Shown here piece after piece: positions 12,387 through 23,292 of a DNA stretch of 64,000 nt. Source of the stretch: Henckelia pumila. Its lineage: Eukaryota > Streptophyta > Magnoliopsida > Lamiales > Gesneriaceae. The position numbers and the translations under genes were made by a program. The notes below the pieces were generated by a model that was not told the DNA's origin, did not search any database, and was given only the letters and a program-made list of their open reading frames with translations. The stretch is from NCBI RefSeq assembly GCF_033568475.1, contig NC_133122.1, forward strand, positions 143,599,402 through 143,663,401. Reading direction: 5' to 3'. Position 1 is the first letter of the stretch, and each line of letters opens with the position of its first letter.

Positions 12387-13262
12387 CAGTGGCGGAGCTA
12401 CATGGTCTCGAAAGGGTGCGATCGCCCCCCTTAAATTATAAAAAAACTTAGTATTATATACATGATATATCTTTTAAATATAAATTTATTTGTGCGACCG
12501 CTCCTTTGAATTTTTTTTTTTTAAAAAAACTTAATACTATATATATATATATATATATATAATATATTTTAGAATGTTGATTTTATTTTATATTGATTAG
12601 GATGATCTCTGATGAATGAGATAAGAATAAATTTATTTTAGACTATAATAGATTTGACAGTATGCTTTTTATTGGCTCATATTTGTTTTTGGAAAACGAA
12701 ATATCTTTTATGCTTGAATGTGAAATGGGAAATTTGATTCAGTTTACTCATTTTTATCCACCCGATTTCTTCTTGATGGATTTAATGCATCTTGAGTATC
12801 AACTTCATAACTTTATTTTTGACATGCGAAGTAACAACCAGTTCTCTAAGGCTGCGGGGATTAGCGAGCATGCTAAAATGATGTTCCAATCTAATAAAGA
12901 TCAATTATATCATTTGGTATATTTACTTTTAAAGTTGACAATGTTATTACTTGTTGCAACTGCTACCGTAAAGAGTGTTTTCAACAATAAAAATAATCAA
13001 AATATCACCTCGTAATCGGTTGAGAGATGATGTGTTAGATGATGGTTTGATACCATATATTGAGCGTGATGTGTTTGATACAGTTGATATTGAAACTATT
13101 ATTCAATATTTTCAAACAATGAAATTTCGGAGTGTGTTATTGTAAAAAGTTAAACTTATGAAGTTAATATATGACTTTTTATTATACAATTTGTGTTGTA
13201 ATAATTTTTTGTTAATTTATTGAATTCGCTCCTCCTGATTGAAAATCCTGAGTACGTCACTG
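12387..13262 (+). mobile_element. Deleted hAT transposon with transposase remnant
   Basis: The left end is CAGTGGCGGAGCTA and the inverted right end is CAGTGACGTACTCA, the classic plant hAT terminus (CAGTGnCGnAnnnA). Flanks ACCTCAGC (12379-12386) and CCCTTAGC (13263-13270) match at 6 of 8 bases, an aged 8-bp TSD. At 876 bp it is far shorter than an autonomous copy; the 5' two-thirds of the transposase is missing. An (AT)n tract sits at about 12538-12561. Confidence 0.82.
12662..13145 (+). pseudogene. hAT transposase C-terminal (hATC dimerisation) fragment
   Basis: The translation contains FTHFYPPDFFLMDLMHLEYQ and then YLLLKLTMLLLVATATVKSV, matching the end of TTF-type-zinc-finger hAT transposases, where the last block is the dimerisation helix region (normally ..PVATATVERVFS..). 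A one-base frameshift near 12980 moves the rest (a DGLIPYIERDVF-like segment) to another frame, ending at about 13145. The catalytic domain is absent, so it is a remnant. Confidence 0.75.
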
Positions 13263-13421
13263 CCCTTAGCGCATTTGTTGCGCATTTGTTGCATATTGAA
13301 GTCGAGAATTTGATTTTCAATTTGGTTGTCTTCTCCGTCTATCTTCCTCGCCCAAACCTAGATTGGCTTCTTGTGTCTCTTCCTTCGAAGGAATGGGTTG
13401 GGCAGATTTTTTTTAAGGTGC

Positions 13422-14389
13422 GGGAGAAAATCGTAATTAATTTATGTATTCCACGTACGGTAGAAGTTGAGGAGAATTACATTTTGTCTTGTAATTTGTA
13501 CATTTTTTTTTATTTTTGATAATGTTAACAGTAAATTTATATTTTTAGTCCAGTAACTTGCATTTTTTTTTATTTTTTGTTTTATTAACATTGAATTTAC
13601 ATTTTTAGTCATATAACTTACATGATTTATTATTATTATTTTTGGTCCTGTTAAGGATGAATTTGTAGTTTTAGTCCTGTGACTTGCATGTTTTTTCACT
13701 TTTGATCACATTAACGATACATTTGTATTTTTAGTCTCATAACTTACATTTTTTCCCATTTTTGGTCAAATTAATTACAGTGAAGGTAGATTTTTAATTT
13801 CATAAATTGCATTTTTTTCATTTTTTAAATCATTTTTATTACCAAAATCCGTTGTATTTTCTTTCAAATGATATTATAAAAAAATAATCACGCGTGTGCA
13901 AGTTTTCTTCCAAAAATCTATCTTGAGTTTGGATTTATTGTCTTCTTTGTTTTAACTTTTAACTAAAGTTTAAGTACTCATATCATCTATGTATGTCATA
14001 TAATCAATTTTTGGTATAAACTACAGATCAAAAATGAAAAAAAATTACAAATTACATGATCTAAAAGTGAAAATTCACCTATAAAACGACTAAAAAATAA
14101 AATTAAAATATATGGAATTTACAGAAAAAAAAATGCAAATTCAGTGTTGACATGACAAAAAATGAAAAAAAGAAAATGCAAGTTATAAGACTAAAAATGT
14201 AACTTCAGTGTTAAAAGAACTTAAAATGAAAAAAAAAATTTGCAAGTTACAGGACTAAATGTGAATTTAATGTTAACAGGACTAAAAATAAAAAAAAATG
14301 CAACTTACAGGGCTAAAAATAAAAATTTACTTTTAATGGGATAAAAAAAGAAAATGTGAAAATTACAAAACCAAAAATATAATTTTCCC
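13422..14389. mobile_element. Foldback-like element with minisatellite arms
   Basis: The left arm (about 13480-13830) has roughly five degenerate units of 60-66 bp, each containing a TTTTTAGTCCnGTAACTTGC-like core and a poly-T stretch. The right arm (about 14030-14389) has the same kind of unit in inverse orientation (GCAAGTTAnAGGACTAAAAA-like). The outermost ends are GGGAGAAAAT and ATTTTCCC. I found no clear TSD. There is no coding capacity. Arms of inverted tandem repeats are the definition of foldback elements; assignment to a superfamily is not possible here. Confidence 0.6.
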
Positions 14390-14639
14390 ATATAAGTTGG
14401 GTTTCCTAATACCTTCTTCAAATTGGAATGCGTTTTCCGTCATTTTCAAGCACCGACAGGAATTTTGTACCAGGACGAGGGTTATCCTTGAAGCCGCTTA
14501 AAACAAGTCAAACACGAGACTCCGTGCTAATCCTTCTATAATCCGGTGTACCAAACAGGTCTTAGAGCTTCGTTGATAATTTGTTGTAAATTATTCTTAT
14601 GAAACATGACCTACTAATGGCTACTATAACAAAAACAGT
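14390..14639. other. Spacer
   Basis: I see no gene or repeat structure in this stretch between the foldback element and the duplicated host segment. Confidence 0.4.
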
Positions 14640-14651
14640 TGAAAATACAAA

Positions 14652-14796
14652 GAGATATGGGCCTTTGTGAAGAGTGGGAGAGAAGAGGTGAAGTCGTGTT
14701 AGAGGTAACATGCCCAATCCGAAATTTTGGAGCAGTTATTTAAAACTTCCCAAATTTTCATCACCTTTTGTGGCCGTTAATTTGGAGTATTAATTC
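14652..14796. repeat. Duplicated host segment, left piece (paralogue of about 59202-59300)
   Basis: The text around AGAAGAGGTGAAGTCGTGTT and AGAGGTAACATGC recurs at 59229 onward with a few changes. The segment is interrupted at 14796 by copia A and resumes at 34122. Confidence 0.8.
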
Positions 14797-16637
14797 TGTT
14801 GGAGAACGCGGCGATCAGATCAATCAGAATTGATACCCGGTGCAGCGGAAGTTTAAAAATTTTATATGGAACGATTCCATAATGGGTATCAAAACTTAAC
14901 GATTAAATTGTGTGTGTAAAAATTAAATAACAATTATAAATTTTTACCTCCAATCTCGAATCGAGATTATGGACACCAACAGATTGCTCTGCTCTTGTTG
15001 TATATCCCTGAAACTGATGGACGAACTGTTCTTCAATCAGGTCCACGAACGGATAATTAATCCCTCTAATAGATTGCACTAGAAAATCTATCAGAAGTTT
15101 CTACGAAGAGAATTAACGAATTTGATCTGTTAAACCAGACTGTAATTCAAAATTCACAGACTGGATTTTTCGAGCAGAGGGGAGGGGGGCGGCCACTGTC
15201 AGAGAAAAATACTAGGTTTTTCGAAAATTTGTGACCTGTTGTGTGTAATTTCTGTACTGCAATAACTTATTTATAATGTAGGCCGCTAACAGCTTAGGGC
15301 CCATTAGTCATAAGTTCAAGCCCGACAGCAAAGCCCGCATGTTCAGAAATTAATATAAAATTCATCATGACTCCGATTGATAAACCGATTTTACCAATGT
15401 GCACAGAAACCATTTCTGCACCTTTTAAAGTCAAGATAAATTTTTCTGAATCCGAATTCAGTGATTTCCAAAAATGCCCATCCCTATGTCATTTTAGGAA
15501 ATCTTACTCCTCTACTCTTAAATAAGAAGTCCAACTTCTTTGTTCATTAAATTTAACTCTTTAAATTTAACTATCTCAACGGGGATTAAAAATCCATTAC
15601 TCTGTGTGACCCTCAATGGTTCAGGGATACAGCTAGCCGTGGGTTCACAACTCCTTGTGACTCGGAACAACAATTTCCGACTTGCCCATCGAATCATGGT
15701 ATGAGCGCCTAGCAACATCGCCCCATGATTCCCTAGGTATCACTGATAGTGCCTGCAAGAACCAATAGATTTTGGTTAGCGTACAGTACGGTCCCTTCAT
15801 CCATATATCCCGATCGAATCAACAACCATTGGTATATCGAGAGTCGTTCGAGATTCGATAACTATGCAATACATCTTGAAGATCAAATAGTGACATCGCA
15901 TGTGTTACTAAGAAACCATTTCTTAAAACACATCATGTACTCTGGCCAGAGATTCGTCACACTAATATCTCCTCACATCGCATAGGATATCCACACTCGC
16001 AAGTATGTGGTGAATCCTTGACAACAAAGCATCGACTCCTATATGTGTTGTAACTGTACCCAATCCCGACACCTGATGACCCCAATAGAGTCGGTAAACG
16101 AGTCAAAGCACAGTACTGGCATATAGAGTCTCAATGATGTTTCAAGTAGTAAGGCTAATGGTGTACAACCAAAACCGCGGACTTTATCCACTCGATAAGT
16201 GATAACCACTTGGAAAGTCTGGATAGGGTAGTTCGATCATTCATCTTATGAATATCCATTTGCATGCTTCGAACATCTCTATGTTCCTTACCAATGAAAC
16301 GTGGTACTCTGCATCGCAAATGCTAGTCTCAAACTCGAGCGATCCTTATCCTTATTATCGGACGGCTCAATCGACTAGGAACAGTTTAGAATATACAGTG
16401 ACTATAAGATGTGTTTTATGATAGACATCTCCATGTTCTACCACATCTTACATACACTATAGTATATTCAAGGTCTTTATCAAAACAACAATAGTATATC
16501 ACAATATAACAATATGAAGAAAGATAAAGTCATTGCCATTAATAAAAGTGTAAATCATATTAAACAAAAGATTGTTTATACAAAGAGTCATCAAAGCCCT
16601 TAGCCACAAGTTGGCTCACCGGGCACCCACTCTTTCA
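14797..16637 (-). repeat. 3' LTR of copia A
   Basis: On the minus strand it runs from TGAAAGAGTGGGTGCCCGG (16637) to GTTCTCCAACA (14797). It is 1841 bp and intact. Its partner is split at 22337-23292 and 33235-34121. A TATA-like TTATAAATAAG lies near 15275 on the minus strand, at the same LTR position as in copies D and E. Confidence 0.93.
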
Positions 16638-16651
16638 ATCTCCCACTTGCC
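16638..16651 (-). other. Polypurine tract of copia A
   Basis: On the minus strand the bases before the 3' LTR read GGGCAAGTGGGAGAT, directly followed by TGAAAGAG. This is the usual plus-strand primer position. Confidence 0.75.
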
Positions 16652-19600
16652 CTAAAGCCAACTAGTCATACTACGTAGACCCATTGCTTCGCGATGTTTG
16701 TCAAATAATGGTCCTGGCAAGGGCTTAGTAAGTGGATCAGCGATATTGTCTGCAGAGGCCACTCTTTCGACAGTGATGTCTCCTCTTTCCACAATCTCCC
16801 GGATGATGTGGTATTTCCTCAGTACGTGTTTGGATCTTTGATGAGACCTTGGTTCCTTTGCCTGAGCAACGACACCCGTGTTGTCACAGTACACCGGGAC
16901 TGGACCAACAACTTCCGGAATAACGCCCAACTCTTGGACGAAATTCCTCATCCAAATTGCCTCTTTAGCAGCAGCTGATGCTGCAATGTATTCTGCCTCA
17001 GTGGTGGAATCCGCTGTGGTGTCCTGCTTGGAACTCTTCCAAGAGACAGCACCGCCATTGAGCATGAACACAAATCCAGAGGTTGACTTCGAGTCATCCA
17101 CGTCACTTTGGAAGCTAGAGTCGGTATAGCCTTCCAATTTTAGTTCTCTTCCTCCATATACCATGAACATATTCTTAGTCCTTCGTAAGTACTTAAGAAT
17201 GTCCTTCACGGCTTTCCAATGCATTTGACCGGGATTAGCTTGATATCTGCTCGTGACACTCAGAGCAAATGCTACATCCGGTCTGGTAGATATCATCCCA
17301 TACATGATACTACCTATGGCTGACGCATATGGTACATGTGTCATTTTCTCTATCTCTTCTTCAGTATTGGGACACATAGACTTGGATAGAGAAACTCCAT
17401 GACACATGGGTAGATGTCCTCTCTTGGACCCATCCATTGAAAACCGTTTCAATATGGTGTCGATGTAGGTTGATTGAGTGAGTCCTATCATTCTCTTAGA
17501 TCTATCTCTATAGATCTGTATCCCTAGAATATAGGATGCCTCACCCAAATCCTTCATCGAGAATCTACCTGATAACCATATCTTAGTTGACTGCAGCATC
17601 CCTACGTCATTCCCAATGATTAGGATGTCATCAACATAAAGTACTAAGAATGTCACAGCATCCTTAACTACTTTCTTGTACACGCATGGTTCCTCCGGGT
17701 TCTTGATGAAACCAAAATCCTTTATTGTTTCATCAAATTTCTGGTTCCAACTTCTTGATGCTTGTTTTAGACCATAAATTGATCTCTGAAGCTTGCATAC
17801 CTTATGCTCGCTTCCCATGGATGTGTACCCCTCAGGCTGCTTCATATAGATTTCTTCCTTAATGTCTCCATTAAGAAAAGCAGTCTTCACATTCATTTGC
17901 CATATCTCATAGTCATACCAAGCAGCTATGGCAATAAGGATTCTTATGGACTTGAACATTGCAACTGGTGAAAAGGTTTCATCATAGTCAACTCCTTGTC
18001 TTTGAGTATAACCTTTCGCCACCAATCGCGCCTTGTAGGTCAATACCTTACCATCAGGCCCAAGCTTTCTCTTGTAGATCCATTTACACCCTATTGGAAC
18101 AATTCCATCGGGAGGATCTACTAAAGACCAAACTTGGTTTGTATGCATCGAATCTATTTTCGACTGCATAGCTTCAAGCCATAAATTTGAATTCGCATCA
18201 GAAATTGCTTCCTTGAAGTTTCTTGGATTACATCCAACATCGGGTTCATCTTGATCCACTTCAAGAAGAAGACCATATCGAATAGGAGGTCTAGAAGTCC
18301 TCTCGGATCTTCTAGGTACAGGCGTGTCTATCAATGGTTCCTGAGGTGTAGGATCGTTATTTTGTATTTCGGGTTCTTCTCGAATTTCTTCGAGTTCCAT
18401 CATCTCGCCTTTCTTATCCAATAAGAACTCCTTCTCCAAGAAGGTGGCATTCCTTGAAACAAACACCTTTGTTTCAGCAGGATAATAGAAATAATATCCG
18501 ATTGAATTCTTCGGATACCCTACAAAATAACATAAGGTGGATCGACTATCCAACTTATCTCCCACTGTCTGCTTCACGTAAGCAGGACATCCCCAAATCC
18601 TCAAGTACGAATACTTAGGAGCTTTGCCATTCCATAACTCGTATGGTGTTTTGTCCACTGCTTTAGTGTGGACGTTGTTCAACAACAATACCGCCGTTTC
18701 AAGCGCATAGCCCCAAAACGAAGGTGGAAGCTCAGTGAATCTCATCATGGATCGAACCATGTTCAACAAAGTTCGATTACGACGCTCCGATACACCATTC
18801 AGCTGTGGTGTCATAGGAGGAGTCCACTGAGAGAGAATCCCATTCTCTTTCAGATAGTCCAAAAACTCGGTACTCAAGTATTCTCCACCTCGATCCGATC
18901 GAAGTGCTTTAATACTTTTACCTAGCTTGTTTTCTACTTCAGCCTTGAATTCTTTGAACTTTTCAAATGCTTCAGACTTATATTTCATTAAATATAAATA
19001 CCCATACCTAGAATAATCATCAGTAAAGGTAATGAAGTAGGTGTGGCCATATTGAGTACCAACTCTAAATGGACCACAAACATCTGTATGGATCAAATCC
19101 AACAGATTTTGACTACGCTCAGGTTTCCCCTTAAAAGGAGATTTAGTCATTTTTCCTTTCAGGCAGGATTCACAAGTAGGTAGAGAGTTAATATCAGACA
19201 TATCAAACATGCCCTCTCCCACTAGCTTGTTCATCCTCCTTGAGGAAATATGACCTAGCCTAGCGTGCCAAAGGTTTGCCGGGTTTTGACTATCGATTTT
19301 CCTTTTGTTTGTTGTTGCCGGTTTATCAACATAATTTATTGGAACGTCTTTTAGTTTTAAGTTATATAGATCGTTTTCAAGTTGTCCATTTCCAATCAAA
19401 CATTCATTCTTGTAAATATTGCAAATCTCATTCACAAAATTGCAAGAATAACCATCTCTATCAAGCATAGAAACAGAAATAATATTTTTAATCAAATTCG
19501 GAACAAATAAAACATCTCTCAAAAGTAACTTAAAACCGTTCTGCAAAATTAAATAAATATCCCCCACAGCTTTAGCTTCAACTCTGGAACCATTTCCGAG

Positions 19601-20554
19601 CCTCAGCTGGGTCTCACCCATTCTAAGCCTGCGACTTCTTGTCATCATCTGCAAATCATTGCAAATGTGAGATCCACATTCGATATCCAATACCCAAGAA
19701 GTAGTATTAAGTGAAACATTTATTTCAATATAGAACATACCCTTCGCAGTTCGCAACTGCTCTAGATATTCCTTGCAGTTACGCTTCCAATGACCGGGCT
19801 TCTTGCAGTAATGACAAACATCCTTGGATTTTTCCATGTTTGAAGCCTTTGTCTTGTACTTCTTCTCGGGTTCGATTTTCTTGGGTGGAGCAGAACGTTT
19901 TTTACCCTTTGTACTTGGCCCTTTCTTAGCAGAAGAAGAGGAGCCCACCAAGAAAGCCGGTTTATCCTTCTTTAAAGTGGATTCATATGTCACAAGCATA
20001 TTGACCATCTCTTCAAGGGAGGCCTCTATCTTGTTCATATTGAAATTCACCACAAATCCGTCAAACGAAGAAGGAAGAGATAGAAGTAGTAAGTCCATGT
20101 TGAGTTCATGCTCCAACACCAAATCAAGCGTTACCAACTTCTGTATGAGCCAAATCACTCGTACCCCATGATCACGGACCGAAGTCCCTTCACGCATGCG
20201 ACACGTCATTAGCTCCTTTACAGTAGCGAACCTTTCAGCCCTCGATTGAGCCCCAAAAAGTTCCTTGAGTTGTACGTGAATGTCAGCAGCATTCACGGTG
20301 TCCTCAAATCGCCTCTGGAGTTCATCAGACATCTAGAATTTGGCCTTGATATCATGGTCCCACCATGTATCAAGTTTGGCTAACTCTTCCGGACTTATGT
20401 CAGCTGGTGCTTCCTTCGGAGGAGATTTTTCTAACACGTAGAGCATCTTCTCCGAAGTCAAGACAATCTTCAACTTACGGAACCATTCCGTATAGTTTGC
20501 GCCAGTCAATTTATTTTGTTCGAGGATCGAGAAAAGTGGATTACGCGAATTCAT
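16652..20554 (-). pseudogene. Copia A gag-pol polyprotein, one stop and altered active sites
   Basis: The ATG at 20554 begins MNSRNPLFSILEQNKLTGAN (copia gag). A TAG at 20335-20333 interrupts it after 73 codons, where a few residues of the family sequence are also deleted. The frame then stays open for 1226 codons. Numbered from there: CCHC knuckle 173-186; protease 216-218 reads D-I-E instead of D-T/S-G; GAG-pre-integrase zinc ligands about 356-390; integrase D417, D480, E516; reverse transcriptase with N814 where the family has D (QMDVKTAF), and YVDD 899-902 intact; RNase H with D1071, E1112, D1150. The C-terminus is intact (SMTSWL). The length is full for a copia polyprotein, but the stop and the two catalytic changes make autonomous activity unlikely. 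The changes fit C-to-T/G-to-A transitions. Confidence 0.93.
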
Positions 20555-20584
20555 CTTTATGAAATACTGAAAAGAAACAGACAA

Positions 20585-22321
20585 ATATCAGTGATTGTTT
20601 AATTAATTTACTAAGACATAAAATATGCGAAATTTATTTTATGAATCTCACTCCCACTATTTTAACGATTTCACTACCCTCTAGTGAAAACAGGAAACTG
20701 CTTTCCTTAGTGAGAACATGGAGTCCAATTGAAAAACTATGGTCCCGAATAATATCAGCCAACCATAATTTTCAAAAGGTAGAGCCCAATTGCTTCCAAA
20801 GCAACCTCCACGTTTTTACCTCATGTCCAATAAGGGCCCAATAATATGACGCCGTTTATTGTGACATGTCAAGATGACCCATCAATATTAAGTTGTGATG
20901 GACGGTCGCCATGTGGATCCCCCAATAATATGAGCCGATCCCATGGGAGTTCCACCCAACTTACAACATGTGTCGATCCAATGTACAGCTTTCCGACGAA
21001 CGGGCCCCCCAATAATATGAGCCGGACCGTATCCGCGGGTAGCATCTCATACATTGATCGTTGATGGAAGGTAGGAACATTTAAACAAATTTAAATTTCC
21101 TTTATTTATCTTGATATCAATTTTAAATCATATTTAAAATGAGGGATTTTAATTTTGAAAATTTGTCTCATCATTTTTAAAATTTTGTATGCTTGCCGGA
21201 TTCACACAATTTTGTCTAAAACATGCATACAACAATAATATCACATATTATATAGGATGATCGATTCCATTTCTAATCGACCCGTGGTTGTCAATCACGA
21301 GTCTTAGTCCAATCCTAGGTAATATGCAGTATGCAATGCAATCCTATTACATTGTGCTTCCAATTTACATTTCTTCTGTCTTTATTGTCTGCTGGGCCCA
21401 CCTCCGTCTTCAAATCTTCATCTCCCACTAAATCTAATATATTTACAATAAATAACAATGACAAGTAGGGGATATATTTTTAAGGGTGGGAACGGGCCAA
21501 AGACTAAGCCCACTTTTATTACATATGACAATTCATATTGGGCCATAAACCAGGCCCATTAATAAATCCAACAACAATAAAAACAAATGTAAATTCCTAA
21601 CATACACCTACAAAATTGGTCATGGCAATCGATCATCCTTATCCAATAACATTTAATTCAAAATTAATTTATTGGATAACATGCAATGGAAATTTAAATT
21701 TAAAAGGATAAAATCATATTCCATATATAAAATCTTATTTTACATACAAAATCATATTTTATCTTTTTATCAAATAAAATCATATTTTACATATAAAATC
21801 CAATTTTATACATAAAATCATATTTTACTCAATATATCCATAAGATCATATCTTATCATCAATTGTACCAAAAATAATTAATTTCAAAATTTAATTTAAC
21901 GGATAAAATATTTAAATTTTCCAAAAATTCAAATTTATCCAAAAATCAATTTTAAAATTTTCGGACTCGAACAATTCGATCCGATGCCTCGTGGACCAAT
22001 CAAAAACAATTTTCGATCGGACCAAAAATAGAATTTTAACATATTAAAATTTAATTTAAAATTAAAAAAATTAATTTTTTTTCCGCGGGCCGCCCGGGAC
22101 ACTCCCGGGCTGCCCGCGCCCCAAAGGGCTCGGGCCGGGCAGCGCCGTGCGCTGCCCGGGGCAGCGACCATCACTGCACCCCCCGGGCAGCGATCCAATC
22201 GCTGCCCGGGTTTTGCCCGAAAAAAAAAAAATTATTTTTAAAATATTTATTTTGTTTCAAAAACCGAGGCTTAAAAAATTTTTGTACAACCGATTAATTT
22301 AATCGCTTGATCTGAGCAACC
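20585..22321 (-). other. Untranslated leader of copia A
   Basis: About 1.7 kb between primer-binding site and gag. It contains a GC-rich hairpin cluster close to the primer site (22092-22210), a phased four-copy TCATATTATTGGG-type motif (20744-21020 on the plus strand as its complement) and a 61-codon open frame at 21054-20869 that is partly conserved in copia D. Confidence 0.75.
22092..22210 (-). other. GC-rich hairpin cluster in copia A leader
   Basis: Perfect inverted repeats: GCCCGGGA-CAC-TCCCGGGC (22092-22110), CGGGCAGCG with a 5-base loop (22136-22158), and a 13-bp stem CCCGGGCAGCGAT with loop CCA (22182-22210). They lie about 110-240 bases downstream of the primer-binding site in the transcript. 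Similar but not identical stems occur at the same place in copia D. Confidence 0.85.
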
Positions 22322-22335
22322 TGGCTCTGATACCA
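22322..22335 (-). other. Primer-binding site of copia A (initiator tRNA-Met)
   Basis: On the minus strand the LTR end AACA is followed by G and then TGGTATCAGAGCCA, complementary to the 3' end of plant initiator tRNA-Met. This fixes the element orientation. Confidence 0.9.
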
Positions 22336-22336
22336 C

Positions 22337-23292
22337 TGTTGGAGAACGCGGCGATCAGATCAATCAGAATTGATACCCGGTGCAGCGGAAGTTTAAAAAT
22401 TTTATATGGAACGATTCCATAATGGGTATCAAAACTTAACGATTAAATTGTGTGTGTAAAAATTAAATAACAATTATAAATTTTTACCTCCAATCTCGAA
22501 TCGAGATTATGGACACCAACAGATTGCTCTGCTCCTGTTGTATATTCCTGGAACTGATGGACGAACTGTTCTTCAATCAGGTCCACGAACGGATAATTAA
22601 TCCCTCTGATAGATTGCACTAGAAAATCTATCAGAAGTTTCTACGAAGAGAATTAACGAATTTGATCCGTTAAACCAGACTGTAATTCAAAATTCACAGA
22701 CTGGATTTTTCGAGCAGAGGGGAGGGGGGCGGCCACTGTCAGAGAAAAATACTAGGTTTTTCGAAAATTTGTGACCTATTGTATGTAATTTCTGTACTGC
22801 AATAACTTATTTATAATGTAGGCCGCTAACAGCTTAGGGCCCATTAGTCATAAGTTCAAGCCCGACAAGCAAAGCCAGCATGTTCAAAAATTAATATAAA
22901 ATTCATCATGACTTCGATTGATAAACCGATTTCACCAATGTGCACAGAAACCATTTCTGCACCTTTTAAAGTCAAGATAAATTTTTCTGAATCCGAATTC
23001 AGTGATTTCCAAAAATGCTCATCCCTATGTCATTTTAGGAAATCTTACTCCTCTACTCTTAAATAAGAAGTCCAACTTCTTTGTTCATTAAATTTAACTC
23101 TTTAAATTTAACTATCTCAACGGGGATTAAAAATCCATTACTCTGTATGACCCTCAATGGTTCAGGGATACAGCTAGCCGTGGGTTCACAACTCCTTGTG
23201 ACTCGGAACAACAATTTCCGACTTGCCCATCGAATCATGGTATGAGCGCCTAGCAACATCGCCCCATGATTCCCTAGGTATCACTGATAGTG
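22337..23292 (-). repeat. 5' LTR of copia A, downstream part
   Basis: This is the inner half of the LTR, broken at 23292 by gypsy G. The same sequence is continuous in the 3' LTR around 15745-15755 (CTGATAGTGCCTGC), which shows the break point exactly. Confidence 0.92.

Noticed and set aside
13480..14389. CRISPR-like array
   Set aside because: The units are degenerate, abut without unique spacers and occur in both orientations in a plant genome; a foldback element fits better.
12279..14583. One large transposon covering the hAT remnant and the foldback element
   Set aside because: Each has its own ends, and the hAT has its own TSD; nothing joins them into a single element.
15749..15985. 78-codon open frame repeated at 33232-33468
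   Set aside because: It is antisense within the LTR of the copia A family and recurs only because the LTR recurs.
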